Positions 23,313 to 34,212 of a DNA stretch of 64,000 bases are shown here, piece by piece. The notes beneath the pieces are model-generated. The model had not been told where the DNA came from, did not search any database, and saw only the letters and a list, made by a program, of their open reading frames with translations. The stretch's first letter is position 1; each line of letters opens with the position of its first letter. This stretch comes from Mauremys mutica (taxonomy: Eukaryota; Chordata; Testudines; Geoemydidae): NCBI RefSeq assembly GCF_020497125.1, contig NC_059073.1, positions 18,931,225-18,995,224 on the forward strand, read 5' to 3'. Position numbers and translations under genes: made by a program.

Positions 23313-26075
23313 GTAAGTCCCTTGAGACTTGTAACTGTAGGAACACAATATGTTTCACCAGCAATTGTAAAATATCATGCAGTGCATGGCACAGGGGGAT
23401 CCTGGGACATGACTCAGGATCTTAGGTGTTACTGTAGTACAAAATAAATAATAATTAATGATAGAGAAATTTGGCTTCTGCCCACTGTATTTTTTTTACT
23501 TCACTGCCCGCCCCCCCATCCATATCTCCCCCGGCATTCCTCCACTATTAATCCAGCAGAAAGAAAGACTTCAGCTCAGCTGAGTACAGGCAGTACAGAT
23601 AGACAAAGCCATGTTAAATGACACCAGCCTCTGATATGGTTACAGCTAACATTGTTCAATGTAGCGTCACAACAGCATTTTCCCCCTGGAATGATGTGCC
23701 AGCTGTATTAGCTTGTTCACACCTACCATACCACACAACCTTGTTTGTATCAGTGCGTGCTGGGAAAATTAGCCAGTTACTCTACTATTGCCTTAGCTGC
23801 TTAGTTCTGGATTTATATTAGTGCAGCTCAGAGCAAATATGGCATAAGACCTCAAAGTTTATGTAACATTATGGACTAAATTCTGATCTCAGTTATACTG
23901 ATGTCAGTCCAGACATCATTGGTTTTAATGGAGTTACTCCAGATTTATGTCTGTACAACTCAGATCAGACAGTAGTCTTATATCAAATACCACAGTTAAG
24001 TAAGTGCTGCAGTGACATCATATGAAAACCAGAAAGGTTTAAAATGAAAGAGGAAGGAGGTTTGGAATAAACTAATCACACCATACTTGTGAAGAATAAA
24101 TGGTTCTAGTCTTTCAATTAATAACAACAATGAAATCGTTTAAAAGGTGAGAAGCCACAATATTTGCATAATGCTGGCCAAATTGAAATACTGTGTGTAG
24201 GCCAAAAAGCCTACTTTTAAATAAGGAAGGAAAATGTTCTGTTTAATGACTTGTATGTTGATGTAGTAATATGATAAAAGGAGTTTTTTAGACCAGCTTG
24301 TGGAAAGAAGCAGTAATAAATTTGACAGGATACTAGTCTCTTTTTTGAAATGTTTCAGTTAGTTGATTTTTCCCTATTTTATTTTTTAAAGTATTTCTGT
24401 AGACAAAGGACATGAGAATCTGAAACTTTATAATCCACATCTGGATGACAATGATCAACATTTTATCTCTGAATGACTTTCCCCTCTCTGAGAATATGCA
24501 AAATTGATAGTGAAATAAGTGTATGGGAAAAAAACCCCAGAATTTACCAATTACATAGTGCTATTCATTAACACAGGTTAGAGCAGTCAAGGGGCAGCTC
24601 TACTTTGTACAATGGAATATTTTACAAGTGTTCCTAGTGGTGAACATGTGTTGATGCTTTGGTTGGGTAAGTTACACATGATGGATCTGACTGTCTGCCG
24701 CTTTGTCTTTTGCATAGTCAGGTACAGCAGCAGTGCAGAGTGAGAGCAGAGTAGGTGGAAGTACTATTTAGTCAGAATAGGGGCATTTTACACCCATGTT
24801 GTGCCCCAGTGGTTAGTGCACTGGCCTAGGGCAAGGGAGACCAAGGTTCAAATCCCTGCTCTATCACACATTTTCTGTGTGACACTGGGGAAGTCAGTCT
24901 CTCTATACCTCAGCTGCCCACCTGTGAAAGGGGGATAATAGTCCTTCCCTTCTCTTCCCACAAGGGCTTTGGGAGGATATATACATTAACGATGATGAGG
25001 TGTAAAGTAATGAATGCCATGCAAATACCTCACTAAGTGACTATGCAAGAGGCAAGGCAGTGCAAAATCCGGCTCTATTTCTCCAAATTAACACCCCTCT
25101 TTTGTCTGATATACCCAGTCAGAGTCCACATTCTTCTACATCACCTCAACAAGCTATGTGATACAGGGTGCTTCGGAATACCAACGCTTTAACAATATAA
25201 CTAAATCAAAAGCCTCATTATACACGTTTAAACTGTGTTAGAATCCTGGATGTGCTCATCCAAATAGGAACCTAATTAGGAATAGAACTAAGCTTCTCAA
25301 TAACATGGCATAGTTATCAACTTGCAACGTGAGGCCAGGTATGAGGGATTTGGTGTGCAGGCAGCTCTAGGGCTGCAGCAGGGAAAGAGGACTCCCCCCA
25401 GCACCTCTCCTGAGCTGCAACAGCTCCGGCAGGCCTGGGCTGAGCCAGGGCAGGGGTTCATCTCCCCAGCAGCTCCGATGGGTCTGGGCTGGGCTGGGAG
25501 AGAGGCACCTCTCCCTGCTGTGTGGCCCTTGATAGCCTGCTGCATGGCCATACAGCTTACAGGGAACTTAGCTGCATACCATCATTGCCACAAATAGGTC
25601 TGTTTTTTACTCACTATGGCTGATATTCACCCTGAGCCCAAAGCTAGCACAAGGTTCAACTATTCTCAAAATGGGGCTTAGGTGGGAGATATGTTGTGCA
25701 CAGGCCTTGTATGGCCTTATGCTCAGGGGTGTTATCATTACCAGAAAGAGTGTGGTTAGCTCTAGAAAGTCTGATGCCCTCAGCAGTTACACTGGAGTTA
25801 TAGCAATGTAAAAACCGTGGTAAGCAATTAGGCCCAAACATAAGTACCAGCATCTTACAATAAAAAGCCTAGTAACAAAGAACAAAACCACCTAACACCG
25901 TATGCCATAATGCAATTCGACAATTGCATGCCACAGTATCCAGCATCTAAATGACTATCCTACTTACCACACACTCATCTCCAAGAACGTTTAGTGGAGA
26001 AAACATTGGTGCTGGACAATGAGACGCTATTGTGCAATAATGGGTAACTCATCCTGTATTGGTTTCTTCATTCAG
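23313..26075 (+). other. SLA: SLA intron 5
   Basis: A 2.8-kb intron that contains a nearly complete MIR/CORE-SINE copy (24800-25030) and a GC-rich patch (25320-25560) with open frames on both strands but no recognisable protein. Confidence 0.8.
24800..25030 (+). mobile_element. MIR/CORE-type SINE, nearly complete
   Basis: It starts with a tRNA-like part (GTGGTTAGTGCACTGGCCT, GGTTCAAATCCCTGCTC) and continues with the MIR core (TCTGTGTGACACTGG, CTCAGCTGCCCACC, GGGGATAATAGTCCTTCCCT) and the 3' part (GCTTTGGGAGGATATATACATTAA). Confidence 0.8.
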
Positions 26076-26208
26076 AGGTACCTGATGGTCTGTGCTGTGT
26101 CCTTACAACACCCTGCCTTGCTCAGTGCACTAACAACAATGCCGTGAGGAACCAAGAACCGCCTGTGGTGATGAGGAACAAAAACTTCAACTGGAAAAAC
26201 ATTCACAG
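26076..26208 (+). CDS. SLA: SLA exon 6: SH2 end and start of the C-terminal tail
   Basis: This exon encodes about residues 162-206. It opens EVPDGLCCVLTTPCLAQ, which matches the end of the SH2 domain and start of the tail in SLA, and then diverges (NNNAVRNQEPPVVMRNKNF) before the NWKNIHR segment that replaces the VDWRRVSR of human SLA. The acceptor is CATTCAG ending at 26075. The donor begins GTACCA at 26209, which is weaker than the other donors in the gene but is preceded by a good CAG. Phase joins correctly to exon 7. Confidence 0.93.
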
Positions 26209-27480
26209 GTACCACATCTTCCATACAGCATCTGAGTTTACATGCTTATTTTCAACATGTTAAATATATACTTGCAATTACAGAAAATAATAAGAAGCTA
26301 TTCACTTCTGCTGAGGTCAAAGCTGAAATTTCCCAAGCCACTGAGGGCTTTGTAACAGGGGAATTGGGCATTCAAATCTCTCAAGTGACTGAACATTTCA
26401 GTCTAAGTGTTCACTTATGCAAATTTTGGTGCATTTAACTACCTCCACAGGTTCTTACAGGCAGAGATAGGGCTGCGATGGGTAACGTGGTTGACAATGA
26501 AGTCTGCCAAGGATATTCCCCCAATAAAGATATACACACACAGATTACACCGGCTGAGAATCTGGCCTACTATATCTAAGAATGAATGCACACAATCTGA
26601 AAAAGCTTCAGCTTGCCCAAATTGCAGCAACACAGGCCACCATGAACACATTATCCCAGAGTTCAGCTCTCTGCACTGGCTCCTAATTTAATACAGAGCC
26701 CAGTTGAAGGTCTCTGTCATGATATTCAAAGCCCTCCATGGGATTTGTAGAACCATAAGTGGAACTGGAGAAAGAGGGTCAGGTTTCAGGAGGGAGATAG
26801 TTTGGTATCACACCAGAGGCTCAGGTAGGTGCTATCAGAGAAAAAACAAGCCTTTCAGCATAGAACACGTCTCTATGCATGCTCTGTAGAGATCTCTTTC
26901 CTACAACTCTAGCTGCCTGTAGCTAGATCTAGCCACCTGAGAGATCACCCCTTCCTCCACAACTAGACCCTACCAAGACAGTTACTTTCCACCTAACCTG
27001 TGACACTGTCAGCCAGTGTGGGAGGGGCTCATGAAAGCATGGAGCTGGGCTTGAACAGAGGAAACTACTCCCACAAGAAATAAGAATGACCAAACAGAAA
27101 TAATCAATTTCAGAAATACATGCTCAACTCATTTCTTCAATTTAAGCTTCTCTCAATAAGCTATGCAGCCCCCTCCTCTCATCAAAACAACTTAATTCAC
27201 TTGCTCTCACAGACAAAACCCATACACTACTCAAGCAATTCCTTCTACAAGCTGGGAAGAAAGAGAGACGTTCGTTCTTTTTTTCTGTATTTTAAATACA
27301 TCAAAGTTGCTCAGATATTACTGTGATGAGGGACGTTTAAGGAAACAGATGAGACACAGAATTGATCACAATCAGCTATGAGCCAGGAGTTGTTTCTTTT
27401 ATGCAACCATGTAGCACTAACAAACTAGTAAGTCTGGTAAACGTATCTGAAACATTAAACATAACTTTTTTTTTTTTAAG
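26209..27480 (+). other. SLA: SLA intron 6
   Basis: A 1.3-kb intron that contains a decayed LINE reverse-transcriptase C-terminal piece (26555-26765). The remainder is unassigned. Confidence 0.8.
26555..26765 (+). mobile_element. Decayed LINE reverse-transcriptase C-terminal piece
   Basis: The plus strand encodes NCSNTGHHEHIIPEFSSLHWLL, a stop, then LKVSVMIFKALHGICR. The order (NAA..T..EHI-P-L-SLHWLP...RI-FK-L---KALHG) is the C-terminal hallmark of several vertebrate LINE reverse transcriptases. The family cannot be assigned by eye. Confidence 0.65.
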
Positions 27481-27700
27481 GCTCCAGATAAGTAACGAAG
27501 AACCAGAAAACACACTGGCCATGGACGATTCCTGTCTCAGCTATGGCCTCAGGGAAAGTATCGCCTCTTACATCTCCCTAGCAGGGGAGGACAACTCTTC
27601 TTTTCTGAATAGCAGAAAGAAAAAAAGCCAGTCTCTCATATACACTGGAAGCAAACGCAAGAGTACCCTCCATTTGCCAACTACATATTATGAAGAATGA
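27481..27700 (+). CDS. SLA: SLA exon 7: C-terminal tail and stop
   Basis: This last coding exon encodes about residues 206-278 and the TGA at 27698-27700. YGLRESIASYISL is nearly identical to the human tail, as are the basic KKK and SKRKS patches; the protein ends TTYYEE, where human ends in an acidic tail after a phosphorylated tyrosine. The tail is the part of SLA that binds the CBL ubiquitin ligase and mediates receptor down-regulation (family knowledge). The acceptor is a run of 12 T followed by AAG, ending at 27480. Confidence 0.95.
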
Positions 27701-28814
27701 ACCTGAGACAGATGCAGTCCACAGAAAAAGAACTGAGATGTAAGAGCAAACCATGATCACCAGGCAATCCTACCACAGCTGAAAAACACAAGCATACCAG
27801 CGGGCGATCAAAGAGGAGATTGAAGGAAATGAAGCCAAAATTAATGCTGGTTTTGTGTTCGTATGTATTTTGAATGTTAACCAGATACTTTAAAAAAAAA
27901 CCAACCATTTCAGCTACTGTGTACATAAATATAACACTGCACCTTTAATTTGCTCAAGCACAGGTTATAATTTAAGTTGAGAGAGGAACTCTAACTAAAA
28001 AATGATAAAGCAAAGCAAATGACTACTCAACAAAAGGTGAAATCACCACTGCGCCAAGGGCCAGAACAAGGTTTAGGCACCACTGAAGACTCACTTGAGC
28101 CTTCATTCTAGGCCTTATGTTGGCACCATCCTCAAGAGTGAATATCACACAGTGTTACTAGAAAAGGATGGGTTTGCTGTTCATCGCCTTTTCTGCGTCA
28201 TTAGAAGACTCTCAGCAATAAGGCTATTCTCTTCTGGATGCAAAGTTATTTCCATCTCTGCTGCAGAGAAATCAGGAACTCACTGGCTCCCCAAAGACAA
28301 TTAAAACGCAGTTGGTATCTAGCTTCCAAGAACTGCTTTGGTGACACTGAATCTAGACTGAATTTCATCTTCTTGGGAAAAATATAACAAACCTGCTCTT
28401 CACAATGGTTTAACCCAGCTGCTGGCAATGCCAAGTGAAATCACAAGACAGAGCAATGTTGGAGTTCTTCTCAGTGAGCTAAATGGCTTCAAAGTGGATA
28501 CATGGGTGTAACGGAGTAGAATTCAGCTGCTCAGGCACAATCTAGTAATATACCCCAGGAAGCAAAGGTTTTAAAGTGAAATTTAAAATATGCTCAGATT
28601 AAGTCCTACAGTCATAGTGAGTTGCAGTATGTCTGAAATTTGTGTGAAACTGCTCAGATTTCAACTTAATTTCTTGAAGGCTACATATATTTATGTATAA
28701 TATTTATATTAAATGCTTTTTATTTCTAAACTATAGAATAGTTTAGCAGCAACAGGTACAAGAGTTTTTGTTCTGAACATCTTTTCTGAAAAGATACATG
28801 AAACAGAAATAAGA

Positions 28815-29207
28815 GAGGGGTTCTCAAACTTTTTAACTGCATGATCCCATTTTAATGAAGTATTTCCTGCCAGGACCCCAGACAGCATGGAGGAAACCAT
28901 TTTGAAGACCTCAGACCATATGTGAGGTCACACCACAGAGAGGATACCATTTTGCTCTGCAAAATTGCATCCTCAGCACACTGGGACCTCATATGTATGG
29001 TGCATGCGAAGTCACTCTGTGCAGAGGATGCCATTTAGTTGAGCAAAATAACATTCTCCATCCATTGTGACCTCACACACACTGTACATGTGAGGTCATG
29101 CTGTGTGGACCAAAATGGAGTCTTCCGCATGGTAGGGATGGCCGTGACCCCATCGGCTGATGGCACAACCCCATTTGGGGTCACAACCCACAGTTTGGGA
29201 ACAGCTG
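28815..29207. mobile_element. Non-autonomous hAT-type element in the SLA 3' UTR region
   Basis: Left end GAGGGGTTCTCAAACTTTTT; right end CAGTTTGGGAACAGCTG, an inverted match of the Charlie-like type. Flanks AAATAAGA and CAATCAGA agree at 6 of 8 positions. Inside are repeated GAGGTCA/TGACCTC words and GGATGCCATTT units. Confidence 0.65.
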
Positions 29208-29821
29208 CAATCAGATATTACCTAAAGCCATCTAGTGACCAATAGATTGAACCATCATGGACTAGGGTATCTTCTGATGCACGTGTGTTTTTTTTGTATG
29301 TCTGTAAATGAGATCACAGTTTGGCCCTTTGAACCCTGATTCTCCAGTGCCTTCAGCTTCAGGGAGTCATTTACACCTGTAGGAATAAAACTGTACCACC
29401 CATATACATGAATTGAGAATTCTGACTTTAACACAGCCACTCTGCACAGATCTAAATGACTATCCAAGGTAGGGAGCCCTGGAGAACTGGGTCCTTTATG
29501 GATATCTTCTGTACTTGTCTCTTAGCACAATCTCTGTATGTCTGTACTTTTTAGATCCTGTAACAGATCATCTACACTAGTGATAAAAGTTCACAATGAT
29601 CTATGTAAACAGTCCATCGTCTGATTAAAAACATTTGGGAACTTTAAAACATGAATGTAACTTACTTACAGATAGCGACCACCACAAAACAAAATAGACT
29701 CAGGAACTCTAGATGTTTGTACACTCTAATATATTGCTACTAAAGGGTCTAGCTCTTAATCAATGAAACATATATGTGAAGCATTACCATTTTCTAAAGC
29801 ACGTCTTTGTATTTATTCCCC

Positions 29822-29827
29822 ATTAAA
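29822..29827 (+). promoter_or_regulatory. Candidate distal poly(A) signal of SLA
   Basis: This is an ATTAAA hexamer followed 25-40 nt later by a GT-rich tract containing GTTTGTTGTC, the usual layout of a cleavage site. ATTAAA at 28708 and AATAAA at 29384 are alternatives. Confidence 0.35.
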
Positions 29828-30318
29828 ATAATCTGTAATCGCTATTCAATGTTAAGTTTGTTGTCTATGGTAACCTGAGGGTTCTTTAGCATATAGGCAT
29901 GTCAACACACACTTTTAGCTTACTAGCACACACCCCTCTTTGTGTATGAATATTTCAAGAAAATATTTTAATATTTACAGTACAGTAGTGAGCAGTCAAA
30001 CTCATTCTAACGAGAGGGACAAATTACATTTTTAATTACGGTTTGATGGCTGGTACTACAAAGTTAGGATCAGACACCACCCTCCATTCACAGCAGATCT
30101 CTCACTGATAACAGTCAGGGTTTTGCACAAAGAGGGAGGATAACTATACTTTTAGTTAGGCCTTGTGTAAAACTTTACCGTGGCGCGTAAGTCCCAGTTC
30201 CAAAGTGACTTTAGTGCATATGTCTCACCAAAAGTCCCTTGTCTCTATCAAAGTTCCACTGGTTTAACGAAAGGTGGATATTCACTGACTTAGTTATTGC
30301 ATGCAGCGTAGTTGTAGC

Positions 30319-30442
30319 TAGGGTGACCAGATGTCCCATTTTTAAAAGGACAGTCCCGTTTTTTGGGACTTTTTCTTATATAGGAGCCTATTACCCCCCA
30401 CCCCCTGTCCCATTTTTTCACAGTTGCTCTCTGGTAACCCTA
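30319..30442. mobile_element. hAT MITE with TAGGGTGACCAG ends and perfect 8-bp TSD
   Basis: It begins TAGGGTGACCAGATGTCC and ends CTCTGGTAACCCTA. The flanks are GTTGTAGC at 30311-30318 and GTTGTAGC at 30443-30450, an exact 8-bp target duplication. 124 bp with no coding capacity. Confidence 0.9.
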
Positions 30443-30443
30443 G

Positions 30444-30570
30444 TTGTAGCCATGTTGGTCCCAGGATATTAGAGAGACAAGGTGGGTGAAGTAATATCTT
30501 TTATTGGACGAACTTCTATTGGTGAGAAAGACAAGATTGTCCAATAAAAATTAGTCCAATAAAAGATAAA
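30444..30570 (+). mobile_element. Repeat beginning TTGTAGCCATGTTGGTCCCAG
   Basis: TTGTAGCCATGTTGGTCCCA, AGAGAGACAAGGTGGGTGAA and AATATCTTTTATTGGACGAA are the standard head of a dispersed turtle repeat related in its terminal motif to the one at 36279. Its last part (TCCAATAAAA) can fold back on ATTGGAC words. A hAT MITE sits directly in front of it. Confidence 0.6.
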
Positions 30571-31888
30571 GATAAAAGGTTCCATCGAGACTCTTATTTT
30601 GATTTAAATCTTGGTCATATCAATTTCTTAACTCAATTCCTTACCTCATTAAGCTAAATGGATATTAGTCAGGTTTAAATAAAACAGAGCCCTCGCAGAG
30701 TTTTGCACTGGTTTAACTAAATCAGTTTTTAAATGAATTTGTTAAATCTGTTACAGAGCAGACACACATATTCCCTGTGCTCTCTCGGGTGCGACTTTCA
30801 GCATAGACAAGGCCTTGGTTATGTCATACCTCCCAACATGCCAAGATCAAAATGTGGGATTCAATATGTGACAAAGACCATAATGAGGGGAACAAAAATG
30901 ATTCACACTGGAAAGTTAAAATGCTTAAAGGGATTTATTCATTTAATGAAAATAACTCTTCCTAGAAACTTAGTTTCATGGTTCTTTACTTCTGGCATAA
31001 CTTATTTTCACCCCCACCCCCCAAAAAAGTGAGAGAACACAATATTGATGTTGAACTTCGGGACTAAAATAAGTAACATTCTTCAAAATGAGGTAACTTG
31101 GAGAGGTATGAGTCAAGTCATAGTTGAACTCACTAAATGAAAAAAAAATCAATGCACTGTTAGGACCAGTGCTATTTCTGCCCTTTGTTCACTTGGCCAA
31201 TTGCAAATTCAATTATTCATTTTGTATGGAAATAGTGCAGAAATTGTACGTGCAAATCAACTGCACCTTTACATCATCATTGTTAGTTTTAAGAGTTAAC
31301 TTCAAGTTGAGATGAATGGGGACACTTCTTTTGCTGTGTGAAACAGTGGAACATGCAATCCCTGTCAGCAAGTTACTGTCGCAACCACGAAGACTAGAAA
31401 CTGACTTTTTTTAAAAAGTGAAAATTAGAATGTGAATCTGTCATGGAACTGGCAACATACCTCAAGTACGATGGATCCTTCAAAGAGGCCGGATGTTTGG
31501 CAGATCAGCTCTGTAGTCTAAAAAGTGCTGAATAGCAATGATATTTGCAGAATGGAAACTCTATAAATTATGAACCAGTTCTATGCATATACACATGAAA
31601 AACCACAGTGACAGGAATCAGAATGTCAGTTTGATTAAATCAGTCACTTAAATGGGTCTTACCGTGTGTTTGTAAAATGCCTAGTGCAAGGCAATCCCAA
31701 TCTCAGTTGAGGCTGCTAGGTGCTGTTATACAATAATATATTTTAGTGAGGCTAAAATAAAATTAACAAATATATACTGTATATATGTATAGAATAAAAC
31801 CAGCAAGCACACTCCCTAGTTCTGTTAACACTGATTCATGTCTTTTCCATTGGTATCCACTACTAAGATACAGAGGAATGGGACTCAC

Positions 31889-32088
31889 CATCAGCAACGC
31901 CCTCTTGAAGAGATTTGAATCTGCGGCACCTGCAAGTAGGTGGATACTGGTAATGTCTGCCCCACTACGATCAGCTGCTATTGAAATCTGACTTGGATCC
32001 CCTCCAAAGCTAGCAATGTTCTTCTGCACCCATTTCAGAGCTGCTACCTGATCCAGAAGGCCCCAGTTTCCACGGGCCACGCTAGAAC
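31889..32088 (-). CDS. TG: TG ChEL exon: degenerate nucleophile elbow (ADRSGAD)
   Basis: The exon encodes SSVARGNWGLLDQVAALKWV, then ASFGGDPSQISIAADRSGAD and SIHLLAGAADSNLFKRALLM. GNWGLLDQ-AL-WV-NI--FGGDP is the strongest esterase-fold signature. In active esterases it is followed by GESAG with the catalytic Ser; here the position reads ADRSG, so the nucleophile is absent, as expected of thyroglobulin. The acceptor is CGTCTCACAG (AG at 32090-32089) and the donor is GTGAGT from 31888. The intron after this exon contains the whole SLA gene. Confidence 0.95.
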
Positions 32089-32524
32089 CTGTGAGACGAA
32101 ATGGGAAGAGGGCAATTACTGCTCTGCAAGCAGACATGAAATACAGGTGAGACCCTTGAACATTTAAGTGGAGGAATGATACATTTTTAATATCAGTCCC
32201 GCAACTGGGACTGAATAAAACTGATATCACAGTTTATAGCACCTTCCTCCATGGCAGTCACTGTATAGACCCCCCCTTAGAGCTGCCTCCATTACAAGAG
32301 ATAAAAGGAGACAGTTTTCAATGCTCTGTGCCTTATTCCATAGAGGCTCAATTTAGCCAGTCATTAAAAGCAACTGGAATGTTTCTATTGACATCAGTGG
32401 GATTTAGACTGGGCACTGGATGCCAGAATGGGAGCCCTGGAAACTATTTCCCCCACCAAAGAGGTCGGGCACAGACAGTGACCATGCGAGCTTTTCCATT
32501 TCAACCCCGTGTGGGGGCATCTTA

Positions 32525-32850
32525 TCTAAGGCCTGGTGCACACGTACAATTTAAGCTGACATCACTGTACTGCTCAGGGGTGTGGAAACCTCCCCCCGCC
32601 CTACGTCCGAGCTCCATAGCTATGCTGACCTAACCCACAGTGCAGCTGCAGCTTGGTCGATGGAAAGATGCTCCTGCTGACCGAGCTACCATCACTCTGA
32701 GGGCGGGGGTGTGGGTGTTCCTACACTGACAGGAAAAACCCTTCCATCGCTGTAGGCAGCGCCTACACTCCAGGGTTATGCTGGCGTAGCTACGGCACCA
32801 TACCTATGCCGCTAGAGCCCCCGTAGTGTAGACAGAGCCTAAGAGCTTGG
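32525..32850. mobile_element. Degraded DNA transposon of the same family as 18868
   Basis: Left end TAAGGCCTGGTGCACACG and right end GTAGTGTAGACAGAGCCTAA are roughly inverted. Inside are GCTCAGGGGTGTGG and GGCGTAGCTACGGCACC words. No clear target duplication. Confidence 0.6.
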
Positions 32851-33989
32851 CTGCATCTCTGTTACAACCAAGCCAGGGGACTTTGTGGGTGTTCATTATT
32901 TGTCAGGCACTGGCAAGATACTTGGCCCTGTACGTGACACAAAGAAATGACATGCCCCAAAGAGCCTAGGACGTAACAGACTCAGCTAAGGCAATGGAGA
33001 AACGTCACAGGGCAGTTCTTCAGCTAGCCAGTGAGCAGCACCGCCTAGCTGCTTTCGTGGTTCTCCTACTCACAAACACGCAGTCTGTTTCTTCTGCACC
33101 ATGCGTACCCTCAACCCTCAGTTTCCAAACATAGCAGGATGTAGCACAGGTATACAGTAAGCGGAATCTCCCGAACTGCTTTCTTTCGTCCCCCTAGCTC
33201 ACCCACTGAGCTCCTCCCAGTTACTGAGCCGATTGTCTCATTAGCCCACCAGTTGCCACCAAGTGTCAGCCATCCCCACTAGAAACTGGATGTTTGGCTC
33301 GCTCCGGTTAAGTCTGCACCCTTCTCCGGGCTGCAGTAACCTCAGTGCGCAGGGTGCTACAGCCAGCACTCTGTCACAAGGAGCCATGGGACGGTCTTCA
33401 CTTCGAATCCCGCCCCCACACACACTTTATACCACTTCCACCCTGGGGGTGCAGAAGGCATTTGGCTGAGTGGCCCAGATGTGTGTGTGGGGGGTGTGAG
33501 ACTGCAGCTAGATGGAGCAGAATAAGTGAAAGAAGATCCCCAAGTGCAGCATATCATAGAGAGACCATATTAGGAGGTGGAGGGGGTAGGGAAGAAGGTG
33601 GCTGAGACATCAGAGGGGCAGGCGTGAATAAACCCATAGAGAGCACTGGGAACCCTGAGGACAATTTGAATTGGACTGGGAGATGGCTACTGGACATATA
33701 TACTGTAACTTACGGTTTTGTGTACTGAACCGTTAAATGTCTAGTGGTCTGCTACACACTGCTGCTGTTTTGTGTTCAGTTCAGATGCAGCCAGGTATGG
33801 AGGGGACACACACTGTGATCTCTGGGGCAGACTTAGTTTTATCCTTTTTTTGCTTTGTGTTTTCCCTCATTCTAAAATAAAAGTCATTTAGATTTAAAGT
33901 AGATGGGAAAACATAACAGACGGAATGCCTTTGAGTGTGATGGAAGATGGGGGGAGATATGGTCCCATTTCCCAGTGCAACAGAGCAGT

Positions 33990-34212
33990 AGTGATAATAA
34001 TAATACATAGATCTTATTGAGTGCTTTTCTTCAGTAGATCTCAAAGCACTTCACAAAGGATGTCACTATCATAATCCCCATTTTACAGATGGAGAAACTG
34101 AGGCACACAGAGGGGAAGTGACTTGCCCAAGGTGACCCAGCAGGTCAGTAGCAGAGCCAGGAATAGAACCTAGATGTCCTGAGTCCCAGTTCAGTGCTCT
34201 AATGTCTATAAA
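33990..34212 (-). mobile_element. MIR-type SINE, antisense
   Basis: From ATAATAATACATAGATCTTA through CAAAGCACTTCACAAAGG, ATTTTACAGATGGAGAAACT, GTGACTTGCCCAAGGTGACC and GAATAGAACC to CAGTGCTCTAA. This is a nearly full antisense MIR/CORE-SINE. Confidence 0.8.

Larger units (their letters stand above)
9871..29850 (+). other. SLA: SLA gene span (first coding exon to proposed poly(A) region)
   Basis: This is the span of the Src-like adaptor gene from the acceptor of its first coding exon to a proposed polyadenylation region. Coding exons are 9904-9964, 16179-16278, 19950-20036, 21379-21482, 23181-23312, 26076-26208 and 27481-27700. They total 837 nt, that is 278 codons plus TGA, close to the 276 residues of human SLA. 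Every junction has GT/AG boundaries and matching phase. The gene lies inside a thyroglobulin intron on the opposite strand. SLA is a Src-related adaptor without a kinase domain that recruits CBL to antigen receptors and promotes their down-regulation. The promoter and any 5' non-coding exon were not identified; the 3' end is an inference from sequence motifs. Confidence 0.9.
27701..29850 (+). other. SLA: Probable SLA 3' UTR and downstream region
   Basis: No coding potential is seen after the SLA stop. The region is AT-rich and of a length that fits the long 3' UTR known for SLA in mammals. It contains ATTAAA at 28708-28713, AATAAA at 29384-29389 and ATTAAA at 29822-29827; the last is followed by a GT-rich stretch (29849-29868). 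A decayed hAT-type element occupies 28815-29207, so if the distal site is used the UTR carries transposon sequence. Which poly(A) site is used cannot be told from DNA alone. Confidence 0.45.

Noticed and set aside
30835..31110. Possible element with CATACCTC ends
   Set aside because: The ends CATACCTCCC and GAGAGGTATG are inverted, but no target duplication of any usual length is seen.
31763..32230. 155-codon minus-strand ORF as a single gene
   Set aside because: The coding part is the TG exon 32088-31889; the ends run into introns at clear GT/AG sites.
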